Shown here: positions 37,107 through 48,214 of the stretch, piece by piece
Layout of the letters: every line of letters begins with the position of its first letter
Numbering within the stretch: position 1 is the stretch's first letter
Assembly: GCF_021530565.1 (NCBI RefSeq)
Contig: NZ_JAKGBI010000008.1
Span: 1-64,000, forward strand
DNA: 64,000 nt
Reading direction: 5' to 3'
DNA from: Pseudoalteromonas sp. SMS1
Lineage (GTDB): Bacteria > Pseudomonadota > Gammaproteobacteria > Enterobacterales > Alteromonadaceae
The notes under the pieces: model-generated
Databases searched by the model: none
What the model was told of the DNA's origin: nothing
What the model saw: the letters and a program-made list of their open reading frames with translations, nothing else
Made by a program: the position numbers and the translations under genes

Positions 37107-40100
37107 TTACACGTGGTCATTACGCCAAAAATAGCGAGAATCGTTCATTGGTCTATCTAGGAATAGCGCATGCCATAGGAAATCTCCTTTGTGCTCCTCT
37201 TGCTCTTCTAGGTGATAGCACCCTGCACTATAAATGTGGTCGCCTTCCCCTTTTTGTGCAGTATTACGACGCCAGAAACCCTTACAGATTAAGTTTTGAC
37301 ACTTATACGCACCCCCGCCATGCAATTGCGCAATATTATTGATTGCCACAACTTCACTTTCATCACAATGTGCCACTGCACCACCACGCTCAGCCTGACA
37401 ATGTTGTGCTTCGACCACCGCATAACGCAGGCCATAGGCCGCACCACCTTGTCGCCCAGCCCGACAATTGCGAATGTGTTTCGCTACTAGGTTTGTCACA
37501 TCTTCACCGTAAATAGCGCCACCATCACCGCTTACACAATGATTTTCAATCACACAGTTGAGCTCAATTTGGTCAGCATAACGTAAGTTAAACGCACCAC
37601 CGTTGCCTTCATACATGCTCATTTCTCTAGACACTTCATGGATTGCACCATCAAATGTAAAGCCTTGCATTGAAACATGCTTGACCGGGGCGTCGCGATC
37701 ACCGCGAATGATAAACCGGCAACCCACATGTGCTTTAACAATACGCGTCTCACGTTCATTAAAGCCGATAATGCTTAAGTTTGAGCCAACTTGGACTGAG
37801 TTTTTCAATTTATAAGCACGACTGACTTGTCTATGACCATTGTGCGGGAACAAGAGAATGGTCATATTATTTAAATTCTCTCGGCTAAATATCGCATCGA
37901 ACTCATCTTGGTTGTGAATAGCAACCACCTTTTTCCCGCGACCAAAGCGCCATGCGTGTTCATCGACATATGCTTTTACAGCTGCTTGTGTCGCAACGAC
38001 ATGATCCGATGGCGTTTCACCACCCAATTCAATGTCCGCTGACGTTGCTTCAATACAAGGACCTGAAGGCATTTTCAATGTTGTCGGTGAAAGCTCACCC
38101 TGGATTGAGCAATCACCGACAATTTGTGCACCTTGGTCTAAATGAAGTTGGTTCTCAAGAATAAGCTCGCCTTCAACCTTAAGTTGCTCTGAAATACGAA
38201 CATCGCCTTGCACATCCAGCTTATGCTTGGGCTGCACGCAGCCCAAACCAAGATTTGCATTGCCATCCAGCACCAATTCAGAGTTACCGCGCACCCCAAC
38301 ATCAAGTGCATTTTCGCCTTCACTTGTGTTCACTGCTAACATAGCAATATCAGTATGCGCATCACCGATGTTCATTTTATGCTGAACATCAACTTTTGGC
38401 ACTCTCAACATATCTGCGAATTTCGCCGTACCTTGGACAGACAATGTATTCAACATGTTAACTGCTGGCTTAAGTTCAACCTTGGCTTGCGGATCTAGTC
38501 CCTCAACGGTTAAGCTGCCGCGAATTGTTGCGTCTTTGTCTAAATGTACTGCCTCTTTAAAATAGGCATTTCCATGCACCGTCAGTTCATCACCAAGGCT
38601 TAAGTTTTTCGCAAATACCGCGTCACTTTCGAGTGTTAGCTTACGCTCAATGGTCGTTTGGCCTTCAATGGTGACGGTGTCTTTAAAGAGCGCATCATCG
38701 TACACCGTCAAATCAGAGCGAAGCTCTACATCGCCTAAAATTTTAGCGCCATCTAAACATTCAAGTTGACCCGTGCCACGTAACACCCCATTGAGTTCAA
38801 TGTCGCCTTCCACTTTAACATCACCAATAATGTCAAGTTCAGCTTCTGGCCTGTCGGTACGAATACCAACTCGGCCATCTTGAAACACGATTGGGTTAGC
38901 CCCTTTGTGATACACCGCAAAAGCGTGTTCAAAGTGGTTTTGCTCTAGACTCAGCTGTGCACTGCGCAGCAACTTGATTTCGTCTTCGTCAGACGCATGC
39001 ATTGCAACACCAATACGGGTTTCACCCAATAGTTCTGACGTGCCATAAACATTGACGTTGCTTCTAAAGCTCGCATACTCATTGACGTGCAAACTGTCAT
39101 CGATCTCTAGGCGTCCCTGAATCGCGAGGTCTTTTCTGAAACGCGCATCTTCAGCGACATCAAGCATAAACTCAGGCCGTTCCATACCAAGACCTAAATA
39201 GCCTCGACTTACAACCATTTGTACATTGCCCGCAGGGTCATCTATGCGTATTGCATGCTGATCTTTTTCACTAATATGGAGTCGCGCACTCGCTTGATAT
39301 GGAACCAGAGATAAGTTGCCCGCGACATCTAAGTCTGCTCTAAAGCTCACATTGTTATCAACGGTCAACGCGTCTCGGCCCTGAGTACCTTGGATTACGA
39401 CGCTACCTGTTGCAAAATGCTCTCCGTGAACATTTAAATCTTCGCCAATAATTGTCGAGCGCGCCACTTCCAAGTTAGAACTCACTGCCGCATTACCACG
39501 CACCAGTAAGTCGTGATCAAGCGTGGCTTGTTGAGTGACATGTAATTCGCCATCTAAATGAGATTCACCTGAAACCTGTAGCGCCGCTCTTTGCACGTCC
39601 CCTGTATTGTTGGTGACACTAACAGCTAAGCCATCTTTAAGCTTTGCATGACCTTTCAGCATGGTTTGACCATCGACGGTCAATGCCTCACCATTGTGGC
39701 TAACATTCAGTTGACCAGCCACCTCTGCACGGCCTGTCACAGCAAGATTTGTACCTTCGCTAGGAAGCGTTTGATTAATCGCCAACTGACCTGGTGCAGC
39801 AATGATTTCAGCATCACCCGCTCTATTCGCCACTGTGAAAATCGGTTTATTGGTATCTTGTATCAGTTTAAACTGGCTTGAAGAGAAATTGACTGCGGTG
39901 TGCTCATTGTCAATAATGGAGAATTCACCGATTAAATGGGTGTTGCCAAACACACTGAGATCGGCCGACTTTTGCGACGACCCCACTTGTGTGTGTGCAA
40001 GCGTAGCACTAAACCCACCATTTTCACTGCGTTCATCCAAGACATAGACACCCGTCATCGATGTCACATCTTTATCGAACAGCGCGGCTTCACCAACATG

Positions 40101-42089
40101 CAATTGTGCCTGCGGGTTAGGCTGAAATAAACCAATATTTTTTGCTTTAGCATGGATGAGCGACGTTGTGTTCAGGCCATCGAAGTAGCTCACATCCACA
40201 CTCTGCGATTGTTCGTTGTGTGCTAAAACAGACAATTTTGCGTTGGCAATCCAATCGCTCTGTAAGCTGTCTTTGGCAATCACAATATGCTCGCTAAAAT
40301 TAGCCTTATTGACTTTAGCGTGCTCTGTTACCGCAAGTAGTGGCGTATTCACATCGCCTTTTACATCTAGTGAAATAGACTGCTGCGCACTCCCCATAAC
40401 CGCTTGGCCTTGCTTAACACGGACAAGGTGTTCACCCTCTTTATTTTTCACAAGCAATGCGGGCTCATCGGCAACCGTAGCTTTGACAGTGAGCGTCGCT
40501 TCGTCAGAAATGCTACTTTCACCGACAGTTAGCGCCTGTTTCACAACTGCTTCTGGCGAAATAACTTGCGTATCGGACTCAATATTACTTTTTGCATAAA
40601 TTGACGTAAAGTCCGCATGGGCCCGAACATCCAATGTAGTATTGATCAATGCGCCCGCATCACTTTGCACGGGCATATTGGGCTGCTCACTAACTTGTAA
40701 TTGGCGAGTACGTGTTTGCCCCTGCACTGTGGCGTCTTGTGCTACGTCGAGTTTATCTAGATCACTCGCACCGGCATGGAGTGTCATATCAATTTGGGCA
40801 TGTTTGGCACGGATGCTTTCGCCGACCTGTAAATTTTCAGACACCAGGGTATCTGCCAAGATATTTACAGGCTGTTCTCCAACGAGCGGCGTGTTAGTCA
40901 CTTTAATTAATGTGTCATTCGTATTACCGAGGTTTAATATGTCCCCTTGGTTACTTTGTACATCAAGTTTTGCATTTGGCGATTGAGTTCCAACTGACAA
41001 AGCAGCTTCGACATGTGCATTCGCACCAAATGATGCATTCCCATTCACATCTAGCGACTGCTCAATCTCTACGTGGCCCTTAAAGAGACCATTGCCTTCG
41101 CCACTGAGCAGTATATGTGCATTTTCTTTATTTTTTCCCACCAGTACATTTTTTGTAACATGGAAGCTTTCATCTGGTGTGGCAGTTCCAACCCCTACAC
41201 GTCCCTCGGGGTTGATAATAAATGGCGTTGCATCTTGGTTTAAGTCGTCGACACGCAGTAAATCGCTGGTATCTGTTGAGCGTTTACCGATGTGCAACTT
41301 AGCACCTGTACTTTGTTCATCTAGGCCAACTCCCAGCTTAGCGACCTCAACGTGTGACTCAAAAATAGACGGTTTCGCAGCGAACAGTTCACCCTGTAAC
41401 ATGGTTTTTTCCGCCACTGTCAGCATGTGTGCGGTTGTGTCTCCGCCAAGCTCTGCTTCACCAGACACGCTTAAAGAGGCTGACTGAATATCTTTTTCAG
41501 CGATCACAGACTCATGTGCAGTCAACGTACCTTGTGCAGAAACATATGGTTGATTGTCGCCATCTAGGCCTGCTTCCAACGCTTTTACAGCCCCTTTTCT
41601 AACACTTAATGCGCCTGCTGTAACTTGCTCGCTGACACTGGCCGTTTGTGATTTTATTTCACCCGTTGATTTTACATTGCCACTGACTTGTAATAGGTCA
41701 TTGCTTTCGCTATCGACTTTAACTTTGTCGTATATCGTCAAAGTATCTGCGTTGACGTGCAAAGCATTTGTTTCGCCGCCATCCGGTGAAACATGTAGCC
41801 GGTTTTCAATGGTTACTGCATCACTGTCGACCTTAAACTGCTCGGTTTCTCCATCAGGGCTAACCGATAACGCTGACGTGACAGCAATTTCTTGTGCTTC
41901 ACCATTTTGTACAACTGCAATCGGATCATCAATTTGATTAAACCCAGAACGGATCAGGGATTCAAAATCATCGCCCGTTGGTGTTTTAAGGTCGTCAAAT
42001 TTGTCAATTAATTCAGCCCGGCTATTTTTGGTAATCACAGACGCCGTATCGCACTCGGCTACAATTTCTTGGTCACTGACTTTGTTCAT
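37107..42089 (-). CDS. Giant repeat-rich tail fibre with C-terminal beta-helix
   Basis: 1660 residues. A short N-terminal domain (about 1-60, with RAELIDKFDDLKTPTGDDF) looks like an anchor to the baseplate. Residues about 60-1400 are built from many copies of a beta motif of the kind LxVxGxAxxxxxLxV, broken by GxGxxxPxxxLxV units: VGVGTATPDESFHV, LGLGMERPEFMLDV, VGIRTDRPEAELDI and LGLGCVQPKHKLDV are examples. After a TQAAVKAYVDEHAW hinge (near 1410), the C-terminal 240 residues form a right-handed beta-helix with GGA repeats (GNGGAFNLRY, GDGGAIYGED, RQGGAAYGL, LHGGGAYKCQ) and nine or so cysteines. Such proteins are fibre or adhesin elements. It overlaps the next baseplate gene by four bases. 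Confidence 0.8.
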   Translation of the reverse strand: MNKVSDQEIVAECDTASVITKNSRAELIDKFDDLKTPTGDDFESLIRSGFNQIDDPIAVVQNGEAQEIAVTSALSVSPDGETEQFKVDSDAVTIENRLHVSPDGGETNALHVNADTLTIYDKVKVDSESNDLLQVSGNVKSTGEIKSQTASVSEQVTAGALSVRKGAVKALEAGLDGDNQPYVSAQGTLTAHESVIAEKDIQSASLSVSGEAELGGDTTAHMLTVAEKTMLQGELFAAKPSIFESHVEVAKLGVGLDEQSTGAKLHIGKRSTDTSDLLRVDDLNQDATPFIINPEGRVGVGTATPDESFHVTKNVLVGKNKENAHILLSGEGNGLFKGHVEIEQSLDVNGNASFGANAHVEAALSVGTQSPNAKLDVQSNQGDILNLGNTNDTLIKVTNTPLVGEQPVNILADTLVSENLQVGESIRAKHAQIDMTLHAGASDLDKLDVAQDATVQGQTRTRQLQVSEQPNMPVQSDAGALINTTLDVRAHADFTSIYAKSNIESDTQVISPEAVVKQALTVGESSISDEATLTVKATVADEPALLVKNKEGEHLVRVKQGQAVMGSAQQSISLDVKGDVNTPLLAVTEHAKVNKANFSEHIVIAKDSLQSDWIANAKLSVLAHNEQSQSVDVSYFDGLNTTSLIHAKAKNIGLFQPNPQAQLHVGEAALFDKDVTSMTGVYVLDERSENGGFSATLAHTQVGSSQKSADLSVFGNTHLIGEFSIIDNEHTAVNFSSSQFKLIQDTNKPIFTVANRAGDAEIIAAPGQLAINQTLPSEGTNLAVTGRAEVAGQLNVSHNGEALTVDGQTMLKGHAKLKDGLAVSVTNNTGDVQRAALQVSGESHLDGELHVTQQATLDHDLLVRGNAAVSSNLEVARSTIIGEDLNVHGEHFATGSVVIQGTQGRDALTVDNNVSFRADLDVAGNLSLVPYQASARLHISEKDQHAIRIDDPAGNVQMVVSRGYLGLGMERPEFMLDVAEDARFRKDLAIQGRLEIDDSLHVNEYASFRSNVNVYGTSELLGETRIGVAMHASDEDEIKLLRSAQLSLEQNHFEHAFAVYHKGANPIVFQDGRVGIRTDRPEAELDIIGDVKVEGDIELNGVLRGTGQLECLDGAKILGDVELRSDLTVYDDALFKDTVTIEGQTTIERKLTLESDAVFAKNLSLGDELTVHGNAYFKEAVHLDKDATIRGSLTVEGLDPQAKVELKPAVNMLNTLSVQGTAKFADMLRVPKVDVQHKMNIGDAHTDIAMLAVNTSEGENALDVGVRGNSELVLDGNANLGLGCVQPKHKLDVQGDVRISEQLKVEGELILENQLHLDQGAQIVGDCSIQGELSPTTLKMPSGPCIEATSADIELGGETPSDHVVATQAAVKAYVDEHAWRFGRGKKVVAIHNQDEFDAIFSRENLNNMTILLFPHNGHRQVSRAYKLKNSVQVGSNLSIIGFNERETRIVKAHVGCRFIIRGDRDAPVKHVSMQGFTFDGAIHEVSREMSMYEGNGGAFNLRYADQIELNCVIENHCVSGDGGAIYGEDVTNLVAKHIRNCRAGRQGGAAYGLRYAVVEAQHCQAERGGAVAHCDESEVVAINNIAQLHGGGAYKCQNLICKGFWRRNTAQKGEGDHIYSAGCYHLEEQEEHKGDFLWHALFLDRPMNDSRYFWRNDHV

Positions 42090-44758
42090 TCTTCGTTTCC
42101 TTCAGGATCTATTCGATTTGGCACGCTAGTAGCTACGATAAATTTCGAAACTACCGCTGTATTTGAGTTAATTTGAGAAAAAGACACCGGTAAAATCGGC
42201 TTGAGATAAGCCAGCGGTGAATAACCGACGGTGAATCGGGTATTACTATTTGGCGCTGTAAACGCGTTGGGCGTGCATATGTGGTCTATACATAATTGCG
42301 TCGCTAAGTAAATCACTTGTTGTGCATTAAAGCCTTGCGGGTACAAATCAGCGTAGGTTGTAATCACCTCAGCAAGCCGATTCATGATGGCTTGGTATGA
42401 ATCACCTCTCACCGCTAAATCATCTGGAAGCGGTGCAGATGCATAGCCTTGCAGTATTTGGATTAGGTACTTTTCAAGGACTTCTCCCCCCTGTGGTTTA
42501 CCTAATACATACTCGATAATAAGCTCTATCATCATACCCGAATCAAGTAACAGGGAATCCAATAACTTACCTATGTCCTCGGACACATTCGCAATGTGCG
42601 CCTGACTCGCTGTAAAGCGCTCTCTTTGCGCCTGACCATAAAAATTCAACCAGCCATAATACAAACGCTCGAACAAGCTCATTTGCTCACGCTGCAACCA
42701 CACACAGTGCACTGTCATATGTAAAGGCACATGCTGTGCAATCTGGCTTTCAACTAAACTTTGGAAGTTGTCGTTATTCAGTCTCGTCGTCCAGTTTGGC
42801 AACACAAAAAAGAGGGTTTCGCTTCGCTGATCACTGATAAGGTCTCCCTCTAGCAAGTAAAAGCTTTCACGATTGTGAGTAGCCAGTGGCATTTGCCCTT
42901 GGTGAGAGAATCCTAAATTACGCATTACAAGTTGCGATAAACTAGATAGCTGTGCCGTTTTAGGACACTTTGACAAGTAGTTAAAACCGCGACACCGATT
43001 ATGCCCTAACCCCCCTATTTCATTTAAAAGCCTGCATTTGTCTACATACTGTCGCAATAAGACGATACGAGTCAGCAAGTTTTCTTCGGGATTTGGATCG
43101 TATTTGCATTGGCATAACGCACTGACATAAAAGTCAAATGCTTCGCGATACTTTAATAGGTTGGCATTTGGTAATTTGATTGCAAACCTTGCTAACAGGT
43201 GTGCTGCGCTGTCGTTTAAACGGGTCAGCTGTGCAATAGAAAAGTCGGCTTCCAACTGCTGCTGTAATCCCTGCTCTTGATAATCCGGCATCGCCAGCTT
43301 AACTAAGTGATTTATGCCGCTGATCCCTGTAACCGCTTGGCTTAGTTGTGTATGAGGTAACTGAATAACCTGCTGCCAAAATGTGTGCAGTATTTGCTCC
43401 GAAATTGCCTCGCTGGCCAACATGGAATCTAGCACTCGAGCCAAAAACTCAAAACTTTGTTGCTGTGGCAGCGCCAACACATGTGGCAGAATATCTATTT
43501 GCTTGTGTTGATCTGCAAGTAATTGATCAAATAAATGTAAGTAACCTTTAAACTGCATTAACTGGGCTTTTTGCGCCGAATCAATTTCACGGTTCAACAT
43601 CTGTTCTGTCACTGCATACGATTTCGGTAACTCGTGTTGCAATGATGCGTAATAGCTCAGGCGCATATATTCGCCTTGGCTTTGAGTAAAACTCTGTGCT
43701 TTCGACGTGAATTGTGCGCTCAGCTCGGTACTGAGATTGGCTTTAATTTGTGAGATTTCTTGCTCACTTAAAGGATATGCTTGCCCCTCAATCACGATAG
43801 ACAGGCCATCAAAGAAAGCGTCACTTAAAAAGCCAAGCTGTGGGGCTAAATTAGCCTGTTCAGGGTTTAAATCCGCGACCTCTACTTGCCAATATTCATA
43901 GCCTGGTTGGGCACCGCCTTCAGTAATAAATCTAAACTCTTCAATTTGCTTGATATTTTGATGTTGGCGTAAAACATCTAAAATATCTGAGCTATAAATG
44001 TATTTCTTAATAGGCGTATTTTCGAGATCGCTGTCTAGAATATACCCATTGTTGAGTGGTGGCCCTTGATATACATCTTGAACGTATAACCCCCTTTCAA
44101 ACAGTTCGCTTGCACTGTAACGCTTCACATTTGGCGAGATCTCTAGTGCGACCTTCGCTAAAATATCAGTCAACGCGTCAACGACGCTATCCGTTTTCTC
44201 CAGCACCATTTTCATTCCCAAATGGACGTCGGCCGGATTGTAAAAAGCAATCTCACCAAGTTGGTGCGTGACGCATCTCGCCTGGGCGAACACCTGGTGA
44301 ATGCGATTTTGAACTTCGCTCATAAGCTCAGGTTCGCGATGATATAACTGTACAATTAAATCGAAACAGGTTTCACCATTGGTTGTCTTATCGCTCGTTT
44401 GTATGTCTAAGTTTTTAATAATCGGGATATCTAAAAACAAACGACGATAGTCTGCCAGCGTCACGCAGTGACTGAACATGACCTCATCAGACGTTAAAAA
44501 CTGATTTGGTGCGCAGTCCGTTTGTGGGTCCACTTCAAGTAGATCAGCAACTGGGTGACTTAATTTGTAGCTTAAATCTGACAATACATATGCAAGTACT
44601 TCTAGCAATGTAATGCCTGGGTCAAAAACGTTGTGATCACTCCAAGTTTCAGGTGCCAACTTTTGCAGTTGCTGTATCCCTTGCTGGCGTAACCCATTTA
44701 GGTCTTGCCCGGGGTGTAGCAAAGCATCTGAAGCAATTTTCAGTGCATTGGGTTCCAT
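42086..44758 (-). CDS. Large baseplate protein (Afp12/Pvc12-like)
   Basis: 890 residues. The N-terminal region TWSDHNVFDPGITLLEVLAYVLSDLSYKL (about 37-65, shown in part) carries the DPGITLLE pattern common to gp6/J-type baseplate wedge proteins of injection systems. The remainder is mixed with many Gln and Leu, and near residue 560-720 a Cys-rich patch. In eCIS loci this position holds the second large wedge protein. ATGA overlap with the fibre gene, and 101 bases to the upstream gp47-like gene with an intervening 9-bp hairpin (44800-44823). AGAGGA precedes the ATG. Confidence 0.8.
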   Translation of the reverse strand: MEPNALKIASDALLHPGQDLNGLRQQGIQQLQKLAPETWSDHNVFDPGITLLEVLAYVLSDLSYKLSHPVADLLEVDPQTDCAPNQFLTSDEVMFSHCVTLADYRRLFLDIPIIKNLDIQTSDKTTNGETCFDLIVQLYHREPELMSEVQNRIHQVFAQARCVTHQLGEIAFYNPADVHLGMKMVLEKTDSVVDALTDILAKVALEISPNVKRYSASELFERGLYVQDVYQGPPLNNGYILDSDLENTPIKKYIYSSDILDVLRQHQNIKQIEEFRFITEGGAQPGYEYWQVEVADLNPEQANLAPQLGFLSDAFFDGLSIVIEGQAYPLSEQEISQIKANLSTELSAQFTSKAQSFTQSQGEYMRLSYYASLQHELPKSYAVTEQMLNREIDSAQKAQLMQFKGYLHLFDQLLADQHKQIDILPHVLALPQQQSFEFLARVLDSMLASEAISEQILHTFWQQVIQLPHTQLSQAVTGISGINHLVKLAMPDYQEQGLQQQLEADFSIAQLTRLNDSAAHLLARFAIKLPNANLLKYREAFDFYVSALCQCKYDPNPEENLLTRIVLLRQYVDKCRLLNEIGGLGHNRCRGFNYLSKCPKTAQLSSLSQLVMRNLGFSHQGQMPLATHNRESFYLLEGDLISDQRSETLFFVLPNWTTRLNNDNFQSLVESQIAQHVPLHMTVHCVWLQREQMSLFERLYYGWLNFYGQAQRERFTASQAHIANVSEDIGKLLDSLLLDSGMMIELIIEYVLGKPQGGEVLEKYLIQILQGYASAPLPDDLAVRGDSYQAIMNRLAEVITTYADLYPQGFNAQQVIYLATQLCIDHICTPNAFTAPNSNTRFTVGYSPLAYLKPILPVSFSQINSNTAVVSKFIVATSVPNRIDPEGNEE

Positions 44759-44799
44759 GTTTTTCCTCTGGGAGTTAAGTCAATATTTGAGTAGACGGC

Positions 44800-44823
44800 C
44801 TGCGTTCAAATCTGTGAACGCAG
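44800..44823 (-). repeat. Intra-operon hairpin between the two baseplate genes
   Basis: CTGCGTTCA and TGAACGCAG pair around the loop AATCTG. No T-tract follows, so mRNA processing or attenuation is more likely than termination. Confidence 0.5.
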
Positions 44824-44859
44824 ATGAAGATGTTTAGAAACTGAGAAAAAGCGGTGCGC

Positions 44860-47800
44860 TTACTGCACCACGAAGTTATGTTGGATCTTCCATTTACCAA
44901 TGCCTTCAAAAACATCACCAGCGACATTGGTCAATGATATTTTGTGATTTCGGCTAGGGACTAAGATCTCATCCATGGATTTAGGCGAAACTTGCGCATA
45001 TTGGCGAATATTGTCATCAAGGCGCTTACCGCGGATAACTTGCACCATTTTCACTGCTTGGTGCATTTCCAGCGCTTGAGCAACATCCGCCAGATAGATA
45101 GTGTGTGATAATTGCTCGTCACTTTTATTCCAGGGCGTTAAGGTATCCACAATGAGGTCATTGAGCTCAACTACCGTCGTTTGAATATCAAATCGAGGAT
45201 CTATTTGGATAATGATTTCCAGCTGAACTTCCACGTAAATTGGATCGACCACAGTAATGTCGAGATTCGGTACCGAGCGTAGCTCGACTTCGTCTTGAAT
45301 CTGTCGCATCAAATACCGCGGGACTTTCGGCTGCAGTAACTCAGAGTCATGGTTTAGAGGGATCACCATCATGTTCACACCATCACTCGTTTTATAAGCG
45401 CGAGCAGTGTGTAACTCTGGGAATGTTTGCAGCGTATGATGCTCAAAGTCCCACCCAGTCAATAACCTATCGCGGTGTCTTAAGCGTTCACTGACACGCT
45501 GGTAAAGTCGACTATCGTCTTCTGTCACTCTCGCACCAAAGCTATCGAAAGGCTGTTCTACGGTAGCAATGGAGGGATCGGTGATGACCAACGAACTAAT
45601 GCTCTCTGCCGGGAGCGGTTTCAAGTAATGCGACTCTGGATGTCCAGTAGATCCCAAGGTCACTTTTACTGCCTGTGAAAAGACCCCTTTCAACCTCGAG
45701 TAAATTGGATGCGAATAATCACTTGAGAGTACGCTGCTGTCAATTGCCGCCCGGATCCACACTTTACCATCATGGTTAAATTGATCGGTCTCATCAAACG
45801 CAGGTAATGAGAAAATAATTATGCCCGAGTCTAGTAAATCATAGGTATTGTCTTGGAGTATACGCCCTTCTCCGCCAGTACCCTGTGAGTCTTCGCGACT
45901 GAAATGATGCCATTTTCCTTGGTTGTAGTATTCCCATTTAAAGTCAGGTTGCTCTACAAAGTTGTAGCCATCTACTGCCTCTAATTGAAATAATACACTG
46001 CACTGACCTGGTGTCGTCATTGCGCCCAATGCAATATATAAATAGCCTAAATCCTCAATTTGCGGCAGTAGGTGCAGACTATTTTGCCCCTCGAGCAACT
46101 GTAGCTGCCTACCAATTGGAGAAATATGTTCAATCCAAATAGCGTTGCCAATGGCATCCCTTTGAGCACGAGAAATGCTCTCGCTGTGATAATTTAGCTT
46201 GACCGAATCTAACAGAGGTGTGTATGGCTCAGGCACCTGAGTGGGTATGAAGTCACCATTGGCCGGATCCCATTTAGTCAGGTTTATACTATTTTGATAC
46301 GCATAGTATTCAGCCACTTTCAAATAATAAGGGTGACCAAAGTCTTGGTTTGACAGTTCAAATGTGTACCATTTTGGCCATTCCTTCGCCTGTGTCAGAT
46401 TAAACGGCAAGCTAAGATAGTCTCTTGCGCCGTTGTCATCCTCAAAGGTAAAAGCCAACCGGTTAGTTGAGATATTATTCTCATTGCTAGGCAAACTCGT
46501 ACTTTGTGAAGCACTTCCTTTCACTCCCTGACCAGATGCCATATCCCAAAGGTTATCATTGTAAAATAAATCAGCCTTTATTTTGTGATTGAGACTGTGA
46601 TAGGTTTCATCCGATTGTGAGATTAAAACCTGATTTGTCGGCCAAGTCAGCGACTGCGCTCGCTCTGTTTTGCCTTCTACTGGCGTAATCACATTTTGGT
46701 AGTTTAGATAGGTTTTATAATACGCATCAAAATCATCCGGTCGCCCTACCCAATTCAGCTCCATACTGGCTCTGGAAATTCGTTTACAAAGTAACTCCGG
46801 GTGCGTAAATTCGAACTTTTCGGCTAGCTGGGGTGCAAAGCCAAAAGGCTCAAATGGTTTAGATAAGTCTAAGAAGCCGCTTCCATTGTTGCCAATTAGA
46901 CCATTCGCACCAATGACTAAGGTACTCAATCGTACTTCTTGTACTTCGTTTAGCGTGAGTACTTCAAGCAATTTGTCACGCTTGGCTAAATCAATACCGT
47001 ATAAAGACTGATATTTAGACTTTTTAAGTACAAAGGCCAAGTATGGCAGCACCTTTTCTTGACCAATAAACACGTCAGCAATTGGCGTAATTGGCGCAAA
47101 CAATTCATCTATATTAATGATGATTTCACTGCTTTCCGCATTGAGGGAAACTTGCTCAGCGGATAAAAGGACCGGGCCGTCCTCCGTACTCACCCATACA
47201 TCAAAGCTGTCAGGCCAGGCACTCAGATCAAGCGGACTTTCACCAAACTCATCACTTGAGAAACGTAATGAGATAACACGCTTGCCACTTGACAAAAATA
47301 AGTCTTGAGAAGCAACCTTAAACCCTATTTCAACTTCGGTATCAGAGTCTGATTGCTGCTGGCTACCAAATGTCATTGCACTTGATTCAAGTTCAATACC
47401 TTGTGCTGTATCACTGAGTACATGACGACGAATATCTAGTCCTGCGTTTATTTTAAGTTTGTTCACAGTGGTAACATTGTCTACAACAGCACGGTTTATT
47501 GCACATGGTTCAGCAGAAAAGTAGGTGAGATCATTGCCATCATCGTCTTTCCCCCCATCAAATTCAGTACCTGGCTGTAGGGTCATTGATTCCACGTCAT
47601 TTAAACTAATAAGCACGTGCGCAGAATCAGGTTCAGCAGCCAGAGGCGCAAAACCCAAAACAGACTGGTAGTAATGGTTTAGATGACGTTCAATAAAATC
47701 ATTAAATTGAGTTTGTGTATAGGCAAGTAAGTCAATAAAAGTCAGCAATAGCGCTAAATCTGGTCGCGACGCTATTTTATCTACTATGTCATCCGCTTTA

Positions 47801-48063
47801 CCGACTAAAACCAATTCGCTCAGTGCCGCGAATTTCTCAGCATCTGGTAGTACTTTGTACCAAGTTTGGACGGGACGCCATGAGTCGGTCCCTATAAAAT
47901 GTGTATGATTGGCAACCTTGCTGAGGTAGCTTAACCATTGCTCAATTGAGCGTGGCTCAATTTTGTAAAACCCACTAGAGAGCTCTGGTATTTTACGTCC
48001 AGTTTGGCTCAGTCCTGTTTGATAATGGGTAACTTGTGAAAGACTACGAAACTTAGAAGTCAT
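44860..48063 (-). CDS. Baseplate J/gp47-like protein (Afp11/Pvc11-like)
   Basis: 1067 residues. The C-terminal part contains PKVPRYLMRQIQDEVELRS and NLDITVVDPIYVEVQLEI, followed by a region with LNDLIVDTLTPW and SHTIYLADVAQALEM, which is the typical domain order of gp47/J baseplate proteins of contractile machines. The N-terminal third has long beta-rich stretches (LISLNDVESMTLQPGTEFDG) as in the eCIS type. Length is in the range of Afp11 homologs. It starts with AAGGT upstream of ATG and is 151 bases away from the gp25-like gene. Confidence 0.87.
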   Translation of the reverse strand: MTSKFRSLSQVTHYQTGLSQTGRKIPELSSGFYKIEPRSIEQWLSYLSKVANHTHFIGTDSWRPVQTWYKVLPDAEKFAALSELVLVGKADDIVDKIASRPDLALLLTFIDLLAYTQTQFNDFIERHLNHYYQSVLGFAPLAAEPDSAHVLISLNDVESMTLQPGTEFDGGKDDDGNDLTYFSAEPCAINRAVVDNVTTVNKLKINAGLDIRRHVLSDTAQGIELESSAMTFGSQQQSDSDTEVEIGFKVASQDLFLSSGKRVISLRFSSDEFGESPLDLSAWPDSFDVWVSTEDGPVLLSAEQVSLNAESSEIIINIDELFAPITPIADVFIGQEKVLPYLAFVLKKSKYQSLYGIDLAKRDKLLEVLTLNEVQEVRLSTLVIGANGLIGNNGSGFLDLSKPFEPFGFAPQLAEKFEFTHPELLCKRISRASMELNWVGRPDDFDAYYKTYLNYQNVITPVEGKTERAQSLTWPTNQVLISQSDETYHSLNHKIKADLFYNDNLWDMASGQGVKGSASQSTSLPSNENNISTNRLAFTFEDDNGARDYLSLPFNLTQAKEWPKWYTFELSNQDFGHPYYLKVAEYYAYQNSINLTKWDPANGDFIPTQVPEPYTPLLDSVKLNYHSESISRAQRDAIGNAIWIEHISPIGRQLQLLEGQNSLHLLPQIEDLGYLYIALGAMTTPGQCSVLFQLEAVDGYNFVEQPDFKWEYYNQGKWHHFSREDSQGTGGEGRILQDNTYDLLDSGIIIFSLPAFDETDQFNHDGKVWIRAAIDSSVLSSDYSHPIYSRLKGVFSQAVKVTLGSTGHPESHYLKPLPAESISSLVITDPSIATVEQPFDSFGARVTEDDSRLYQRVSERLRHRDRLLTGWDFEHHTLQTFPELHTARAYKTSDGVNMMVIPLNHDSELLQPKVPRYLMRQIQDEVELRSVPNLDITVVDPIYVEVQLEIIIQIDPRFDIQTTVVELNDLIVDTLTPWNKSDEQLSHTIYLADVAQALEMHQAVKMVQVIRGKRLDDNIRQYAQVSPKSMDEILVPSRNHKISLTNVAGDVFEGIGKWKIQHNFVVQ

Positions 48064-48214
48064 GTGATTACCTTATTAATTCGATAACGAACACAAAAAC
48101 GTGCCCAGCAGCATGAAGCATGCATAATTTGCCACCAGTTAAGGCGCTCGTACTATTGCGGTGGTGTAAAGATAAAAGTGAAGCGTGTCGCTTAATGCCA
48201 GAAAGTAGTGATTT

